A DNA stretch of 64,000 nt from Lachnospiraceae bacterium XPB1003 (GTDB lineage Bacteria > Bacillota > Clostridia > Lachnospirales > Lachnospiraceae). Every line of letters starts with the position of its first letter. Within the stretch, counting starts at the first letter, position 1. The notes beneath the pieces were generated by a model. It saw only the letters and a list, made by a program, of their open reading frames with translations. It was not told the origin of the DNA and did not search any database. This document shows positions 54,753 to 63,508 of this stretch, piece by piece. The DNA lies in contig FMVK01000011.1 of assembly GCA_900102065.1 (NCBI GenBank), positions 1 to 64,000 of the forward strand, in the 5' to 3' direction. The position numbers and the translations under genes are program-made.

Positions 54753-56039
54753 ATGGGAATCGCTGATAAAAGCCTGTATAAAGATCGAATTGTTGACAAG
54801 CAAGTCGAACAATATCTGAGAACCTTTGGCGCAGTTTGTGTAGAAGGTCCTAAATGGTGTGGGAAGACGTGGACATCTTCCGTTCATTGCAATAGTGAAT
54901 TTCTTGTAGGAGATCCCTCTAATAACTTTCAGAACAGGCAACTGGCAGAATTAACTCCTTCAACAGTCCTTCAGGGAGAGACACCGAGGCTGATCGATGA
55001 ATGGCAGGAAGTGCCTCCTATATGGGATGCAGTGAGATACATGGTTGATCGAAGAGGTAAAAAGTCACAATTTGTACTTACCGGATCCTCAACGCCACAA
55101 CGAAAAGGGATACTTCACAGTGGCGCCGGCAGGATTGGCAAGATCAGGATGCGAACCATGTCATTATACGAATCCGGAGATTCTTCTGGAGTAGTTTCGT
55201 TGCAGGATCTATGTGAGGGAAAACTCACTCCGGTACAGACAGGAGAGGTTAACCTTCAGGATCTGATCTATTATGTGGTTCGCGGAGGGTGGCCCGGAAA
55301 TATAGGGATTCCGGTTTCGGATGCACAGCTCTTACCGCAATCATACATTGAGGCGATCATTGAAGATGATATCTATCGGGCAGATCATGTGAAATATGAC
55401 TCACAGAAGCTATGGCTCCTTCTTCGGTCATTAGCCAGAAATGAAACAACCATGGCTACAAACAGCAGACTCGTGAAAGATATCAAAGAAACGGATGACA
55501 GAGAGATTGACAGAGATACAGTGGCGCAGTATCTGGATGTTTTCTCGAGATTGTTTTTGATTGAAGATCAGCAGGCATTTTCCAGTAATATCCGTTCATC
55601 GGTTCGTATCAAACAGGCCTCAAAAAGACACTTATGTGATCCGGCATTGGCTTGTGCGCTTTTGAATGCTTCACCTGAGAGACTGCTTGGAGATCTTAAT
55701 ACGTTTGGATTCATGTTTGAGGCAATGTGTGAGAGGGATCTTCGCATTTATGCCGAATCATTTGAGGCAAAGCTATTCCATTATCACGATTATAACGATA
55801 ACGAAATAGACGCAGTCATAGAACTGCCTTCAGGTCAGTGGTGTGCATTTGAGATCAAGGTAGGTGCGAATCAGATAGAAGGCGCTGCGCAGGAATTGAT
55901 AAAAATAAAAGAAGCTATTAAAAAAGAAAAAGATGGCGTACCACCATCTGTACTTTGTGTGATCTGTGGTATGTCTAATGCGGCTTATCAACGGCCGGAT
56001 GGCGTATTTGTAGTACCAATAACCGCACTAAAGGATTGA
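54753..56039 (+). CDS. AAA_14/DUF4143 ATPase, gene 3
   Basis: 428 residues. Walker A GPKWCGKT (about 32-39), Walker B-like PRLIDEWQEVP, sensor FVLTGSSTPQRK, DUF4143 (LLLRSLARNETTMATNSRLVKDI; DRDTVAQYLDVFSRLFLIEDQ), and an intact C-terminal motif NEIDAVIELPSGQWCAFEIKVG. It differs strongly from the other three ATPases, so it is not a recent duplicate. GGGAGG selects ATG 54753. It ends at a shared terminator with a convergent GGDEF gene. Confidence 0.88.
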   Translation: MGIADKSLYKDRIVDKQVEQYLRTFGAVCVEGPKWCGKTWTSSVHCNSEFLVGDPSNNFQNRQLAELTPSTVLQGETPRLIDEWQEVPPIWDAVRYMVDRRGKKSQFVLTGSSTPQRKGILHSGAGRIGKIRMRTMSLYESGDSSGVVSLQDLCEGKLTPVQTGEVNLQDLIYYVVRGGWPGNIGIPVSDAQLLPQSYIEAIIEDDIYRADHVKYDSQKLWLLLRSLARNETTMATNSRLVKDIKETDDREIDRDTVAQYLDVFSRLFLIEDQQAFSSNIRSSVRIKQASKRHLCDPALACALLNASPERLLGDLNTFGFMFEAMCERDLRIYAESFEAKLFHYHDYNDNEIDAVIELPSGQWCAFEIKVGANQIEGAAQELIKIKEAIKKEKDGVPPSVLCVICGMSNAAYQRPDGVFVVPITALKD

Positions 56040-56041
56040 TC

Positions 56042-56082
56042 AAAAATGCCCACCTATGACAGAGTCAGGGGGGCATTTTTTT
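56042..56082. terminator. Bidirectional terminator
   Basis: AAAAATGCCC (56042-56051) and GGGCATTTTT (56071-56080); A and T runs on both sides serve the convergent ATPase and GGDEF genes. Confidence 0.9.
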
Positions 56083-57466
56083 ACCTGTACTTCTTCTCGG
56101 GATGCTCTTCGTAATATCTCAACTTGTCGGAATACATCCTCTCATCCGCAGTGCGCAGCGCTTTGCGGATGTCTTCACCGCCACCTACAAAGCAATATCC
56201 GAAAGCAAAGTGGATGTCGGGACAGCGGCTGATCTCAGCTAAGCGGGCCTTGATATCATCTTCAGATAATCCATCTGCGATCATCATAAATTCATCACCG
56301 CCGGCACGATAGACTTCACAGTCGAAGAATACCTGGGTTAAAAGTGCGGAAGCCTTGCGGAGCAGCTTGTCTCCTGCATTGTGCCCCTGGTTGTCGTTGA
56401 TCTGTTTTAAGCTGTTAAGATCTGCGAAGATCACGGCATAAGGGTCGGAGTGCTGCACCTTGCCGTCAACGATATCATTGATGGCATTGTTCATGGCATT
56501 GCGATTCTTACAGCCTGTAAGCATATCAACCATGCTCATATATTCGAGCTGCTTCATCAGTAAAAAGTTGGATATTTCCGACGAGATAAAATAAGTCGAT
56601 AATTCCAGCACTTCCTTGATGCGGACTACCTCTTCGGTATTAAAATTCAGACTCCAAAGGTAGCCCAGCTTTTTATCTTTGTGCTTAAGCGGGAAGATCA
56701 ATACGCTTTTGGCAGAATATTTACCCAGAAAAGAGAACAGATCCGGATTGACGGATTCCAACCATTTCATATCATTCTCATCCTTGATGATCACGCAGGA
56801 GCTGCCGTGGATGGTCTCATCAAAACCGGCTGCCAGATCATGGAGGCAGGCAGCATCGTAAATATCAGCAGAGGGCAGGGAAGCGCTCGGAGCCGATGCT
56901 CCGCAGAATTTGGTATATTCATCCGCATCAGAGTTATAAAGTATGATGCCGCTGTGTTCGGCACCGCATTCCTGGCGGATAGTCTCAATGACTTCATCGA
57001 AGACCTGGACGTAGTTATCCTTGTTGGCACTGCCCAGCTTTATACTGATATCAAGAGCTCCGGTGGCGGTATTGGCCGAGAGACTGGCCTGTTGCTTTGA
57101 GTCGGGGACCGGTGATACGTCACAGGCATAGAGACAGAAGCCGGTACCCTCCTTGTCGGAATCCAGGGGGAGGAAGAACATATTAACCCACAGCCCCATA
57201 GGTGCTACATGAATGTAAGTATGGAGGGGCTCGCCCAGACAGGCGGATCTGTACAGGAAATCTTCGAAATTCTTATCCTGGGGCAAATAGTAGTAATAGG
57301 GAGAATCGGGGACATATGCCCGATGAAATACCGTTTCGGCATCGTCGGAAAGCGCCTTGTTGGCTGCGACTATACGGATGTTGTCGTAGCTGCCGTTCGC
57401 ATGGTGGTCGACGGAGATAACGCAGGCTTTGCTTTTGTGGTCCATCACTAACTTCTCGTAGTCCAT
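56081..57466 (-). CDS. Diguanylate cyclase with N-terminal PAS/GAF-like domains
   Basis: 461 residues, soluble. An N-terminal PAS-like segment (about 1-120), a GAF-like segment (about 140-300) and a GGDEF domain with intact signature AGGDEF (GGDEF at 389-393) and DMLTGCKNRNAMN, so cyclic di-GMP synthesis is plausible. No RxxD inhibitory site is present before the signature. AAAGGGGAT precedes the ATG at 57466. It is the only minus-strand gene in the right accessory part. Confidence 0.9.
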   Translation of the reverse strand: MDYEKLVMDHKSKACVISVDHHANGSYDNIRIVAANKALSDDAETVFHRAYVPDSPYYYYLPQDKNFEDFLYRSACLGEPLHTYIHVAPMGLWVNMFFLPLDSDKEGTGFCLYACDVSPVPDSKQQASLSANTATGALDISIKLGSANKDNYVQVFDEVIETIRQECGAEHSGIILYNSDADEYTKFCGASAPSASLPSADIYDAACLHDLAAGFDETIHGSSCVIIKDENDMKWLESVNPDLFSFLGKYSAKSVLIFPLKHKDKKLGYLWSLNFNTEEVVRIKEVLELSTYFISSEISNFLLMKQLEYMSMVDMLTGCKNRNAMNNAINDIVDGKVQHSDPYAVIFADLNSLKQINDNQGHNAGDKLLRKASALLTQVFFDCEVYRAGGDEFMMIADGLSEDDIKARLAEISRCPDIHFAFGYCFVGGGEDIRKALRTADERMYSDKLRYYEEHPEKKYR

Positions 57467-57533
57467 AATGATCCCCTTTCGGTTTGCTGATCGTCACCAA
57501 AGATATCGCTTGCGGATAGCTGTCCTGATATTA

Positions 57534-57562
57534 ATTATGTTCCTGTTGGCGGGATTTGTCCA
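57534..57562 (-). promoter_or_regulatory. Promoter of the GGDEF gene
   Basis: On the minus strand TGGACA (57562-57557), 17 bp, CATAAT (57539-57534), each one mismatch from consensus. Confidence 0.6.
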
Positions 57563-57612
57563 TATTTTATGTTTTAGTAGACAAGAGAGGCGGGTTATCA
57601 GATTGAAGGAAT

Positions 57613-57686
57613 GACGAAAAAATGGTTAAATAGCACATTTTTTCCGACGAAAAAATGTTGAGACAACTGCATTTTTCTGATATTAT
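57613..57686 (+). promoter_or_regulatory. Two tandem dyads over the promoter of ATPase gene 4
   Basis: GACGAAAAAATG occurs at 57613-57624 and 57646-57657, 33 bp apart. Each is followed by an inverted half-site: CATTTTTTCC (57636-57645) and CATTTTTCTG (57670-57679). The promoter TTGAGA (57658-57663), 17 bp, TATTAT (57681-57686) has the last half-site in its spacer. Confidence 0.75.
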
Positions 57687-57729
57687 TAAAGGGCAACAAA
57701 ATATAAGTAAACTAAGGTCAGGTGTAATA

Positions 57730-59019
57730 ATGAAACGACTTCTGTTGGAGAAACTTGTAGAGTGGAAAGAAAAAAAACATCGAAAGCCATTAATCCTTTG
57801 GGGTGCTAGACAGGTTGGAAAAACCTGGCTTATGAAGGAATTTGGCTCCTCGTATTTTAGTAATTCTGTCTACATATCTTTTTACAATAATTCTCGTCTG
57901 AGTTCAATTTTCAAAGAAGACGCAGATGTAAAAAAAATCATAAATTTCATTGAAGTGAATCGGCATGTGACAATAACACCGGGAGAGACTCTTTTGATTT
58001 TTGATGAAATTCAAGAGTCTCCCGAAGTAGTAGAATCTCTTAAATATTTTTGTGAGGATGCGCCGGAATATCACATTGTAGCTGCTGGGTCATTGCTGGG
58101 AGTTTCCATTCATGAAGGGTGTTCGTTCCCTGTTGGGAAAGTTGATGAACTTCGTCTTTTCCCTATGAATTTTCGAGAATTCTTGTTGGCAATGGGTGAG
58201 GATAGGCTTTTTGAATATGTATCCAATTCTGATTATGAAAAAGTAAATGAGTTTTCAAGTTTATACAGAGATCTATTTAAGAAATATGTTTGTACAGGTG
58301 GAATGCCTGAGGTTGTCAGTAGATTCATAGAAAATTACGATTTAAATGAGGCAAGAGAGTTACAACTGTCCATTTTGAGCCAATTTGAGGGTGATTTTGG
58401 AAAACATGTGTCAGCGAATGAATTGCCACGAATTCGTATGACTTGGCAATCTCTTCCAATGCAGTTAGCTAAAGAGAATAAAAAGTTCTTCTTTGGACAA
58501 GTAAAAGAAGGGGCAAGACAGAAAGATTTTGAAAAAGCTATACAGTGGCTTGTTGATGCCGGACTGGTCTACAAGGTTAACAAGGTGAAAAAGCCGGCGA
58601 TGCCATTAAAATCTTATATTGATTTTTCTTCATACAAGCTATTCTTGATAGATGTTGGCTTGCTTGGGGCTATGAGTGAATTAGATATAGAGAGTGTAAT
58701 TCAAGGAAATGATATCTTTGTTGAATTTAAAGGAGCTTTAATTGAACAATACGTACTCGAACAGTTAGTATCTGATACAAAATATACACCTTATTATTAT
58801 TCTGGAGAGAAATCAACTTATGAAACGGATTTCCTTATACAAAAGAGTAAAGATGTGGTTCCTATAGAAGTAAAAGCAGAAACAAATCTAAAATCGAAAT
58901 CGTTACGTGTGTATCACGATAAGTTTTCACCGGAATTGGCTTTGAGGATTTCTTCATCGGATTATATAGATCAAGGCTGGATGAAAAATATTCCTTTATG
59001 GTGCGTGGTAACAATATGA
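57730..59019 (+). CDS. AAA_14/DUF4143 ATPase, gene 4
   Basis: 429 residues. Walker A WGARQVGKT (about 24-32), Walker B TLLIFDEIQESP, sensor HIVAAGSLLGVSI, DUF4143 (ARQKDFEKAIQWLVDAGLVYKVNKV; YKLFLIDVGLLGAM) and the motif YETDFLIQKSKDVVPIEVKAE. The sequence is AT-rich relative to the core. AGGTG 6-7 nt before ATG 57730 supports this start over one 25 codons upstream that would lie in the operator. Role unknown. Confidence 0.88.
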   Translation: MKRLLLEKLVEWKEKKHRKPLILWGARQVGKTWLMKEFGSSYFSNSVYISFYNNSRLSSIFKEDADVKKIINFIEVNRHVTITPGETLLIFDEIQESPEVVESLKYFCEDAPEYHIVAAGSLLGVSIHEGCSFPVGKVDELRLFPMNFREFLLAMGEDRLFEYVSNSDYEKVNEFSSLYRDLFKKYVCTGGMPEVVSRFIENYDLNEARELQLSILSQFEGDFGKHVSANELPRIRMTWQSLPMQLAKENKKFFFGQVKEGARQKDFEKAIQWLVDAGLVYKVNKVKKPAMPLKSYIDFSSYKLFLIDVGLLGAMSELDIESVIQGNDIFVEFKGALIEQYVLEQLVSDTKYTPYYYSGEKSTYETDFLIQKSKDVVPIEVKAETNLKSKSLRVYHDKFSPELALRISSSDYIDQGWMKNIPLWCVVTI

Positions 59020-59040
59020 TGAAACCGGGATTCACGACTT

Positions 59041-59080
59041 AAAAAGAGGGATGTGCATAATTTTGCGCATCCCTCTTTTT
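59041..59080. terminator. Strong near-symmetrical terminator
   Basis: A 17-bp stem from AAAAAGAGGGATG (59041-59053) and its complement (59068-59080), with A and T runs on both sides. Its core resembles the hairpin at 63438-63465. Confidence 0.9.
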
Positions 59081-59148
59081 ATTATATGAGTACAGAAACA
59101 AAAGTGAAGAACCTGATGACTTAATTAATCAAGAAAAGGAGAACGGTT

Positions 59149-59637
59149 ATGGCACAGATAGATGTTGAACATGCAGTATCGTTTACGGGGCACAGACCGG
59201 AACGTCTGGATATAGATGAGGAAAAAGTACTGGAATGGCTTGAAGAACAGATCCGGACATCCATAGCCGAGGGATATACGGACTTTATCTCAGGTATGCA
59301 GAGAGGTGTAGATCTTTGGGCTGCAGAGATCGTGCTCAGGATCAGAGAAGAGATGAAAGACAAAGAGATCAGGCTCTTCTCGGCGGTAGCATTTAGCGGT
59401 ATGGAGAAACTGTGGGAGGAAGACTGGCAAAAAAGATATCATGCCATTCTTAATGCTGCTGACGGGATAACTTATGTAAGTGACAGACCGGGAAAAGTTG
59501 CATTCTTTAAACGTAATGAATGGATGGTGGATCATTCCGGGAGAGTGATCGCGGTTTATACCGGATCGACCGGTGGAACAAAGGCAACGGTTCAATATGC
59601 AAAGCGACAGGATAAAGAAATTATTATGATCAAATAA
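59149..59637 (+). CDS. SLOG-family protein (YpsA/DUF1273-like)
   Basis: 162 residues. SFTGHRPERL and FISGMQRGVDLWAAEIVL are the nucleotide-binding loops of the YpsA-like SLOG fold, with a later TGGTKATVQYAKRQ. SLOG proteins sense or process nucleotide-derived signals and often occur in defence contexts. AAAAGGAG lies before ATG 59149. The next gene, an AAA protease, starts 17 nt after, so the pair is co-transcribed. Confidence 0.85.
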   Translation: MAQIDVEHAVSFTGHRPERLDIDEEKVLEWLEEQIRTSIAEGYTDFISGMQRGVDLWAAEIVLRIREEMKDKEIRLFSAVAFSGMEKLWEEDWQKRYHAILNAADGITYVSDRPGKVAFFKRNEWMVDHSGRVIAVYTGSTGGTKATVQYAKRQDKEIIMIK

Positions 59638-59654
59638 GAAAGGTGGAAGAGAGT

Positions 59655-60926
59655 ATGAGTAGATTTGATAAGGTTATCGGTTATGCGGCAATAAAAGAGC
59701 AAATGAACATGGCATTAGATGCAATGTATGAGCCTGAGAAATATAAGAAATTAGGCGTAACAGTACCGAAAGGTATTCTGCTTAATGGAGTACCAGGCGT
59801 GGGAAAAACTCTGTTTGCTAGTGAGTTTGTAGCAGCAAGCGGAAGAAAGGCCTTTACGATCAGAAAGAATAAGCCTGACGGAGATTTCGTGGACTGTATT
59901 CGTGAAACATTCGACGAGGCCGCAAAAAACACGCCTTCCATCGTTTTTCTTGATGATATGGATAAATTTGCGAATGAAGATCAAGTCCATTGTAATGCAG
60001 AGGAATATGTTACGATTCAGGCGTGTATTGATGATGTGAAGGGCAAAGATGTTTTTGTGATCGCTACTACTAATGATATGCAGCGTCTGCCTGCTTCTCT
60101 TACAAGAAGTGGTCGTTTTGACTGGGTTTTTAGGTTGTGTGTCCCTGACGCAGAGGATTCTGAAAAGATCTTTTCGTTTTATCTGAAAGACAAAAATGTA
60201 GATGATAGTATTGATGCTGCGGAGCTAGCCAGGTTTGCAAGAGGTTATTCATGTGCAAGCCTCGAAAAGGTTGTTAATGATGCAGGTCTTCATGCGGGAT
60301 ATGCAGGACGGGAACTGATCAGTCAGGAAGATCTTATTCAGTCGTGTCTCAGAACATTTTATGGAATGAAAACTGATGAAAAAGCATTTCCTGATGCAAC
60401 TATAAGGCGGATTGCTATACATGAGGCCGGCCATGTAGTGATTTCTGAAATCCTTTCTCCGGAGTCCGTTGATTTTGCGTCTATCTGTTGCCATAAGAGG
60501 ACAGATTCAGGCGGTTTGACTTCGTACAGACCGAATGATGAAGATGATGATACGTTTGAAGGCACGGAAAAGCAGATTATGGCAGCATTAGGCGGGAAGG
60601 CTGCCACTGAGATAGTCCTGGGAGAAACTGATATGGGAACTAATCGGGATATGCGTACCGTATTTGAACTGGTTCGGGACTTAATAGATGCGCATACTTC
60701 CTATGATTTCGGTTCATGGTGTCATGGGGATGAAACTGCGCAGTCTGTATATGAAAGTTTAGATAGAACAACGGCAATTGAGGTGTCCCGTTACTATAAA
60801 AAGGTGAAGCAGCTTCTGATCAATAACAGGTATTTCCTTGATGCTGTTATTGAAAAACTATATGAGAAGAAAACTATTTCTTATAAGGATCTGAAAGCAT
60901 TATCCGTAACTCGCAGGATTGCATGA
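59655..60926 (+). CDS. Soluble FtsH-like AAA ATPase with M41 peptidase domain
   Basis: 423 residues. AAA module: Walker A GVPGVGKT (45-52), Walker B SIVFLDDMDK, second region of homology LTRSGRFDWVF. Peptidase M41: zinc motif HEAGH (256-260) and a later TNRDMRTVFELVRDL with the third-ligand Asp. It lacks the membrane helices of FtsH and is about 200 residues shorter, so it should be a cytosolic hexameric protease. AGGTGG selects ATG 59655. Its pairing with a SLOG protein suggests signal-controlled proteolysis. Confidence 0.88.
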   Translation: MSRFDKVIGYAAIKEQMNMALDAMYEPEKYKKLGVTVPKGILLNGVPGVGKTLFASEFVAASGRKAFTIRKNKPDGDFVDCIRETFDEAAKNTPSIVFLDDMDKFANEDQVHCNAEEYVTIQACIDDVKGKDVFVIATTNDMQRLPASLTRSGRFDWVFRLCVPDAEDSEKIFSFYLKDKNVDDSIDAAELARFARGYSCASLEKVVNDAGLHAGYAGRELISQEDLIQSCLRTFYGMKTDEKAFPDATIRRIAIHEAGHVVISEILSPESVDFASICCHKRTDSGGLTSYRPNDEDDDTFEGTEKQIMAALGGKAATEIVLGETDMGTNRDMRTVFELVRDLIDAHTSYDFGSWCHGDETAQSVYESLDRTTAIEVSRYYKKVKQLLINNRYFLDAVIEKLYEKKTISYKDLKALSVTRRIA

Positions 60927-61092
60927 GAACTTGACAATTGCAATACTCTATAATCTGATGCTGATGACATTAAATCAGGCTGAAAACATTCTATTTTAGA
61001 GTTATGATTAAAGTGTAGCCGACGCTGTATCCGGAGGAAATTCATCACGGTGGAGAAGCATGCCGATAAGGGGGCGAAAGGGGGAAATCTAA

Positions 61093-62157
61093 TTGGGTAA
61101 ACAGGCAAAGAAATTAAGTCTTTTTAACACGTTAGATATATTAAAAAAATATTCGGATGAAGAGCATCGATTGTCACAGGCGGAAATTGTGGATCTGCTG
61201 AAGCGGGACTACGAGATGGAAGTTGATCGACGTACCGTTAAAGGCAATATAATGGATCTGACAGAACTTGGGTATGTGATCGAATCACAGGAAACGACAA
61301 GGACGATCCGAAATGAAAAGACCGGAGTGGCAGAAAAAAGCACGATCATGACCAAATTTTATCTTGTGAGAGATTTTTCAAAGCCGGAACTGAGATTGCT
61401 CATCGATTCACTCCTGTTTTCAAAACATCTGCCATACAGTCAGTGTAAAGAGCTCGTTATAAAACTTGAATCGCTCTCGAATAAGTACTTCCGCGCCAAC
61501 ATGAATTATATCTGCACGATGCCTGAGGATAAGACAAATAACCAGCAGATTTTTTTCAATATAGAGGTTCTCGATGAAGCAATAGGTAAACAAAAGAAGG
61601 TGTCGTTTAAGTACCTTGAGTATGGTACTGATAAGAAGCAGCATCCAAAGCTTGATAAAGAAGGCGAGGAACGTGTATATGTCGTCAGTCCATATCAGAT
61701 GGTAGCCAAAGAAGGAAAATATTACCTGATCTGTAATTATGATAAATATGACGATGTATCTAACTATAGGATCGATCGGATCACAGAAATTGAGATCATA
61801 GATGAAAAGGCAAAACCCTTTGAAAAATTAAAGTGGTCTAAAGGCCAAAGACTTAATCTTGCTGACTATATGAAGAAGCACGTATACATGTATTCAAGCG
61901 AAGATTCGACCGTTAGCTTTCGCATAGTTAAGCCTATGATAAGTGACATCATAGATATGTTCGGCAAAGAAGTACGATTCTATGATGAAACAGAAGACAC
62001 TGTTTGTGTTCGGGCAAAAGTAAATGAAGCAGCCATGGTTCAGTTTGCTCAGAGCTATGCACCGGATGTTGAAATATTGGAACCTTTATCACTGCGAGAG
62101 GAAGTTAAGGAAAGACTGAAAAAGGGATACAAGATTTATGAGAAAAAAGGTGGCTGA
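61093..62157 (+). CDS. WYL-domain transcription regulator
   Basis: 354 residues from a TTG start behind GGGGGA. N-terminal winged HTH (LSQAEIVDLLKRDYEMEVDRRTVKGNIMDLTELGYVI), WYL domain (VSFKYLEYG to YVVSPYQMVAKEGKYYLICNY to YRIDRI), and a WCX-type C-terminal domain (VSFRIVKPMISDIIDMFGKEVRFYDE). WYL proteins bind nucleic-acid-type ligands and often control phage defence islands. It is followed 6 nt later by a cREC gene. Confidence 0.88.
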   Translation: MGKQAKKLSLFNTLDILKKYSDEEHRLSQAEIVDLLKRDYEMEVDRRTVKGNIMDLTELGYVIESQETTRTIRNEKTGVAEKSTIMTKFYLVRDFSKPELRLLIDSLLFSKHLPYSQCKELVIKLESLSNKYFRANMNYICTMPEDKTNNQQIFFNIEVLDEAIGKQKKVSFKYLEYGTDKKQHPKLDKEGEERVYVVSPYQMVAKEGKYYLICNYDKYDDVSNYRIDRITEIEIIDEKAKPFEKLKWSKGQRLNLADYMKKHVYMYSSEDSTVSFRIVKPMISDIIDMFGKEVRFYDETEDTVCVRAKVNEAAMVQFAQSYAPDVEILEPLSLREEVKERLKKGYKIYEKKGG

Positions 62158-62163
62158 AGATAG

Positions 62164-62451
62164 ATGAAAATCTGGTTAGATGATCTAAGGCCGGCACCGG
62201 AAGGGTATATGTGGGCAAGATCGGTTAATCAAGCCATAGCAATGATCGAGAAGGCGGAAGAAAAAAAGCAACCGGTTGAACTACTGGATCTGGATCATGA
62301 CCTGGGAGAATATTTTCTGGATGGTGGAGATGCTATCAAGCTCCTTGACTGGTTAGCTGAAAGAGAGACTTTTTATCCGGTAAAAATCCATACCGATAAT
62401 CCGGTAGGACGGCAAAATATGGTGAGAATGATAAACAGATATTGGCCTTGA
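62164..62451 (+). CDS. cREC-domain protein (cyclic-phosphate-processing receiver)
   Basis: 95 residues. IWLDDLRPAPEGYMWARS, LDLDHDLGEYFLDGGDAIKLLDWL and IHTDNPVGRQNMVRMI match the cREC family, receiver-like domains with an acidic site predicted to act on cyclic phosphate or related bonds. Such proteins occur with RNA repair and defence genes. It is 6 nt behind the WYL regulator, so it is presumably under its control. Confidence 0.82.
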   Translation: MKIWLDDLRPAPEGYMWARSVNQAIAMIEKAEEKKQPVELLDLDHDLGEYFLDGGDAIKLLDWLAERETFYPVKIHTDNPVGRQNMVRMINRYWP

Positions 62452-62461
62452 GATTAAAGGC

Positions 62462-62644
62462 TTGGAAGGGGGGCGATTCTATGATGAAACTGAAGATGCC
62501 GTTAGAGTAAAGGACAAAGAAAATGAAGTGGCTATGGTTAGGCTTGTAAAGAGCAATGCAACGGATATTGAGATACCGGGAGTGTGTGAACTGCGCAAGC
62601 TGGTGAGGAAAGAACTGAAAAGGAGGTACAGAGAATATGAATAA
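62462..62644 (+). pseudogene. Duplicated C-terminal fragment of the WYL regulator
   Basis: 60 codons from a TTG start. GGRFYDETEDAVRVKDKENE, VAMVRLVKS and LRKLVRKELKRRYREYE line up with the end of the WYL protein (EVRFYDETEDTVCVRAKVNE; AMVQFAQS; LREEVKERLKKGYKIYE). HTH and WYL domains are missing. It overlaps the next gene by 8 nt and could be translated, but it looks like a partial tandem copy left by recombination. Confidence 0.8.
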
Positions 62645-63410
62645 AATTGATGCCGAAAGCTTTAAAAATAGGTATAAACAATTCTATTTTTATGATCCGG
62701 GAAATCCTATTTCCGACGAAGATTTTGATAGGGCAGGGGTACCGAAGGATCTTAATAGAACAAATCCAGAACTAGAAAAAAACATTACGGATAAAATAAG
62801 TAACGGTAAATTTGATGCTGAATCTTTCGCATGGAAGGCTGGAAGGGCTGAACATTTTGATTACAGTAAACCGTTATCAAATGGAAATGGATACTCAATA
62901 AAATATAATAAAGAAGGAGAAGCATTAACGGGAAATAAATTTCAACAATATGTGGAAAATCATCAGATAAAAGTTGAAAAATACGATTTTTCGAAAGAAG
63001 AAGATAGAAAAAAACTGTTTCAGGAAATAAAAAAAGAGTATACCTTATTCAACTATGGAACTGTTTACATTATTAACCAAATGTTTTTTTTGTCAAAGGG
63101 GGCTGTTCCTATATATGATCGATTCGCACATATTGCAGTGAAAGCACTTATGATGGACAAATCGCCACTTGAAGTATTTGTTCCATATGCTCCACTGAAG
63201 AATGATCATCCGAAAGGAAAGGAACCGATAAAAAAAGATTATTACTTGGCGGTAAATATTCTTGAGGAATATATGTGGCTTTTGAAAGAGGTTTTTCCGG
63301 ATGAAATACATAAGAACGGTGATGTTATGTACATTCCGCGTGAATTAGATCAGGCATTGTGGGTTTACGGCCATGCAACAGAAAAGTGGACTTTGGAAGA
63401 TAGTAAATAA
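62637..63410 (+). CDS. Unrecognised protein in the WYL/cREC cluster
   Basis: 257 residues, soluble, AT-rich coding. ESFAWKAGRAEHFDYSKPL and LFNYGTVYIINQMFFLSKGAVPIYDRFAHIAVKALM suggest a helical domain faintly like helix-hairpin-helix glycosylases, and it ends LDQALWVYGHATEKW. I cannot assign a family. AAGGAGG before ATG 62637 is strong. A terminator follows. Confidence 0.7.
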   Translation: MNKIDAESFKNRYKQFYFYDPGNPISDEDFDRAGVPKDLNRTNPELEKNITDKISNGKFDAESFAWKAGRAEHFDYSKPLSNGNGYSIKYNKEGEALTGNKFQQYVENHQIKVEKYDFSKEEDRKKLFQEIKKEYTLFNYGTVYIINQMFFLSKGAVPIYDRFAHIAVKALMMDKSPLEVFVPYAPLKNDHPKGKEPIKKDYYLAVNILEEYMWLLKEVFPDEIHKNGDVMYIPRELDQALWVYGHATEKWTLEDSK

Positions 63411-63437
63411 TCTCAAAAAGGTATGGAACTGATAAAT

Positions 63438-63475
63438 AGGGATGTGCACAAAAATGCACATCCCTTATTTTATAC
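63438..63475 (+). terminator. Terminator with the same core as 59041-59080
   Basis: AGGGATGTGCA (63438-63448) pairs with TGCACATCCCT (63455-63465), followed by TATTTTAT. Confidence 0.8.
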
Positions 63476-63508
63476 TTGCATCAAAAGAAAAGGAAAGGAG
63501 CAAGTGCT

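Noticed and set aside
59041-63475. Hairpins at 59041 and 63438 as ends of a transposon
   Set aside because: They share only the short GGGATGTGCA core, both fit terminators, and no transposase lies between them.
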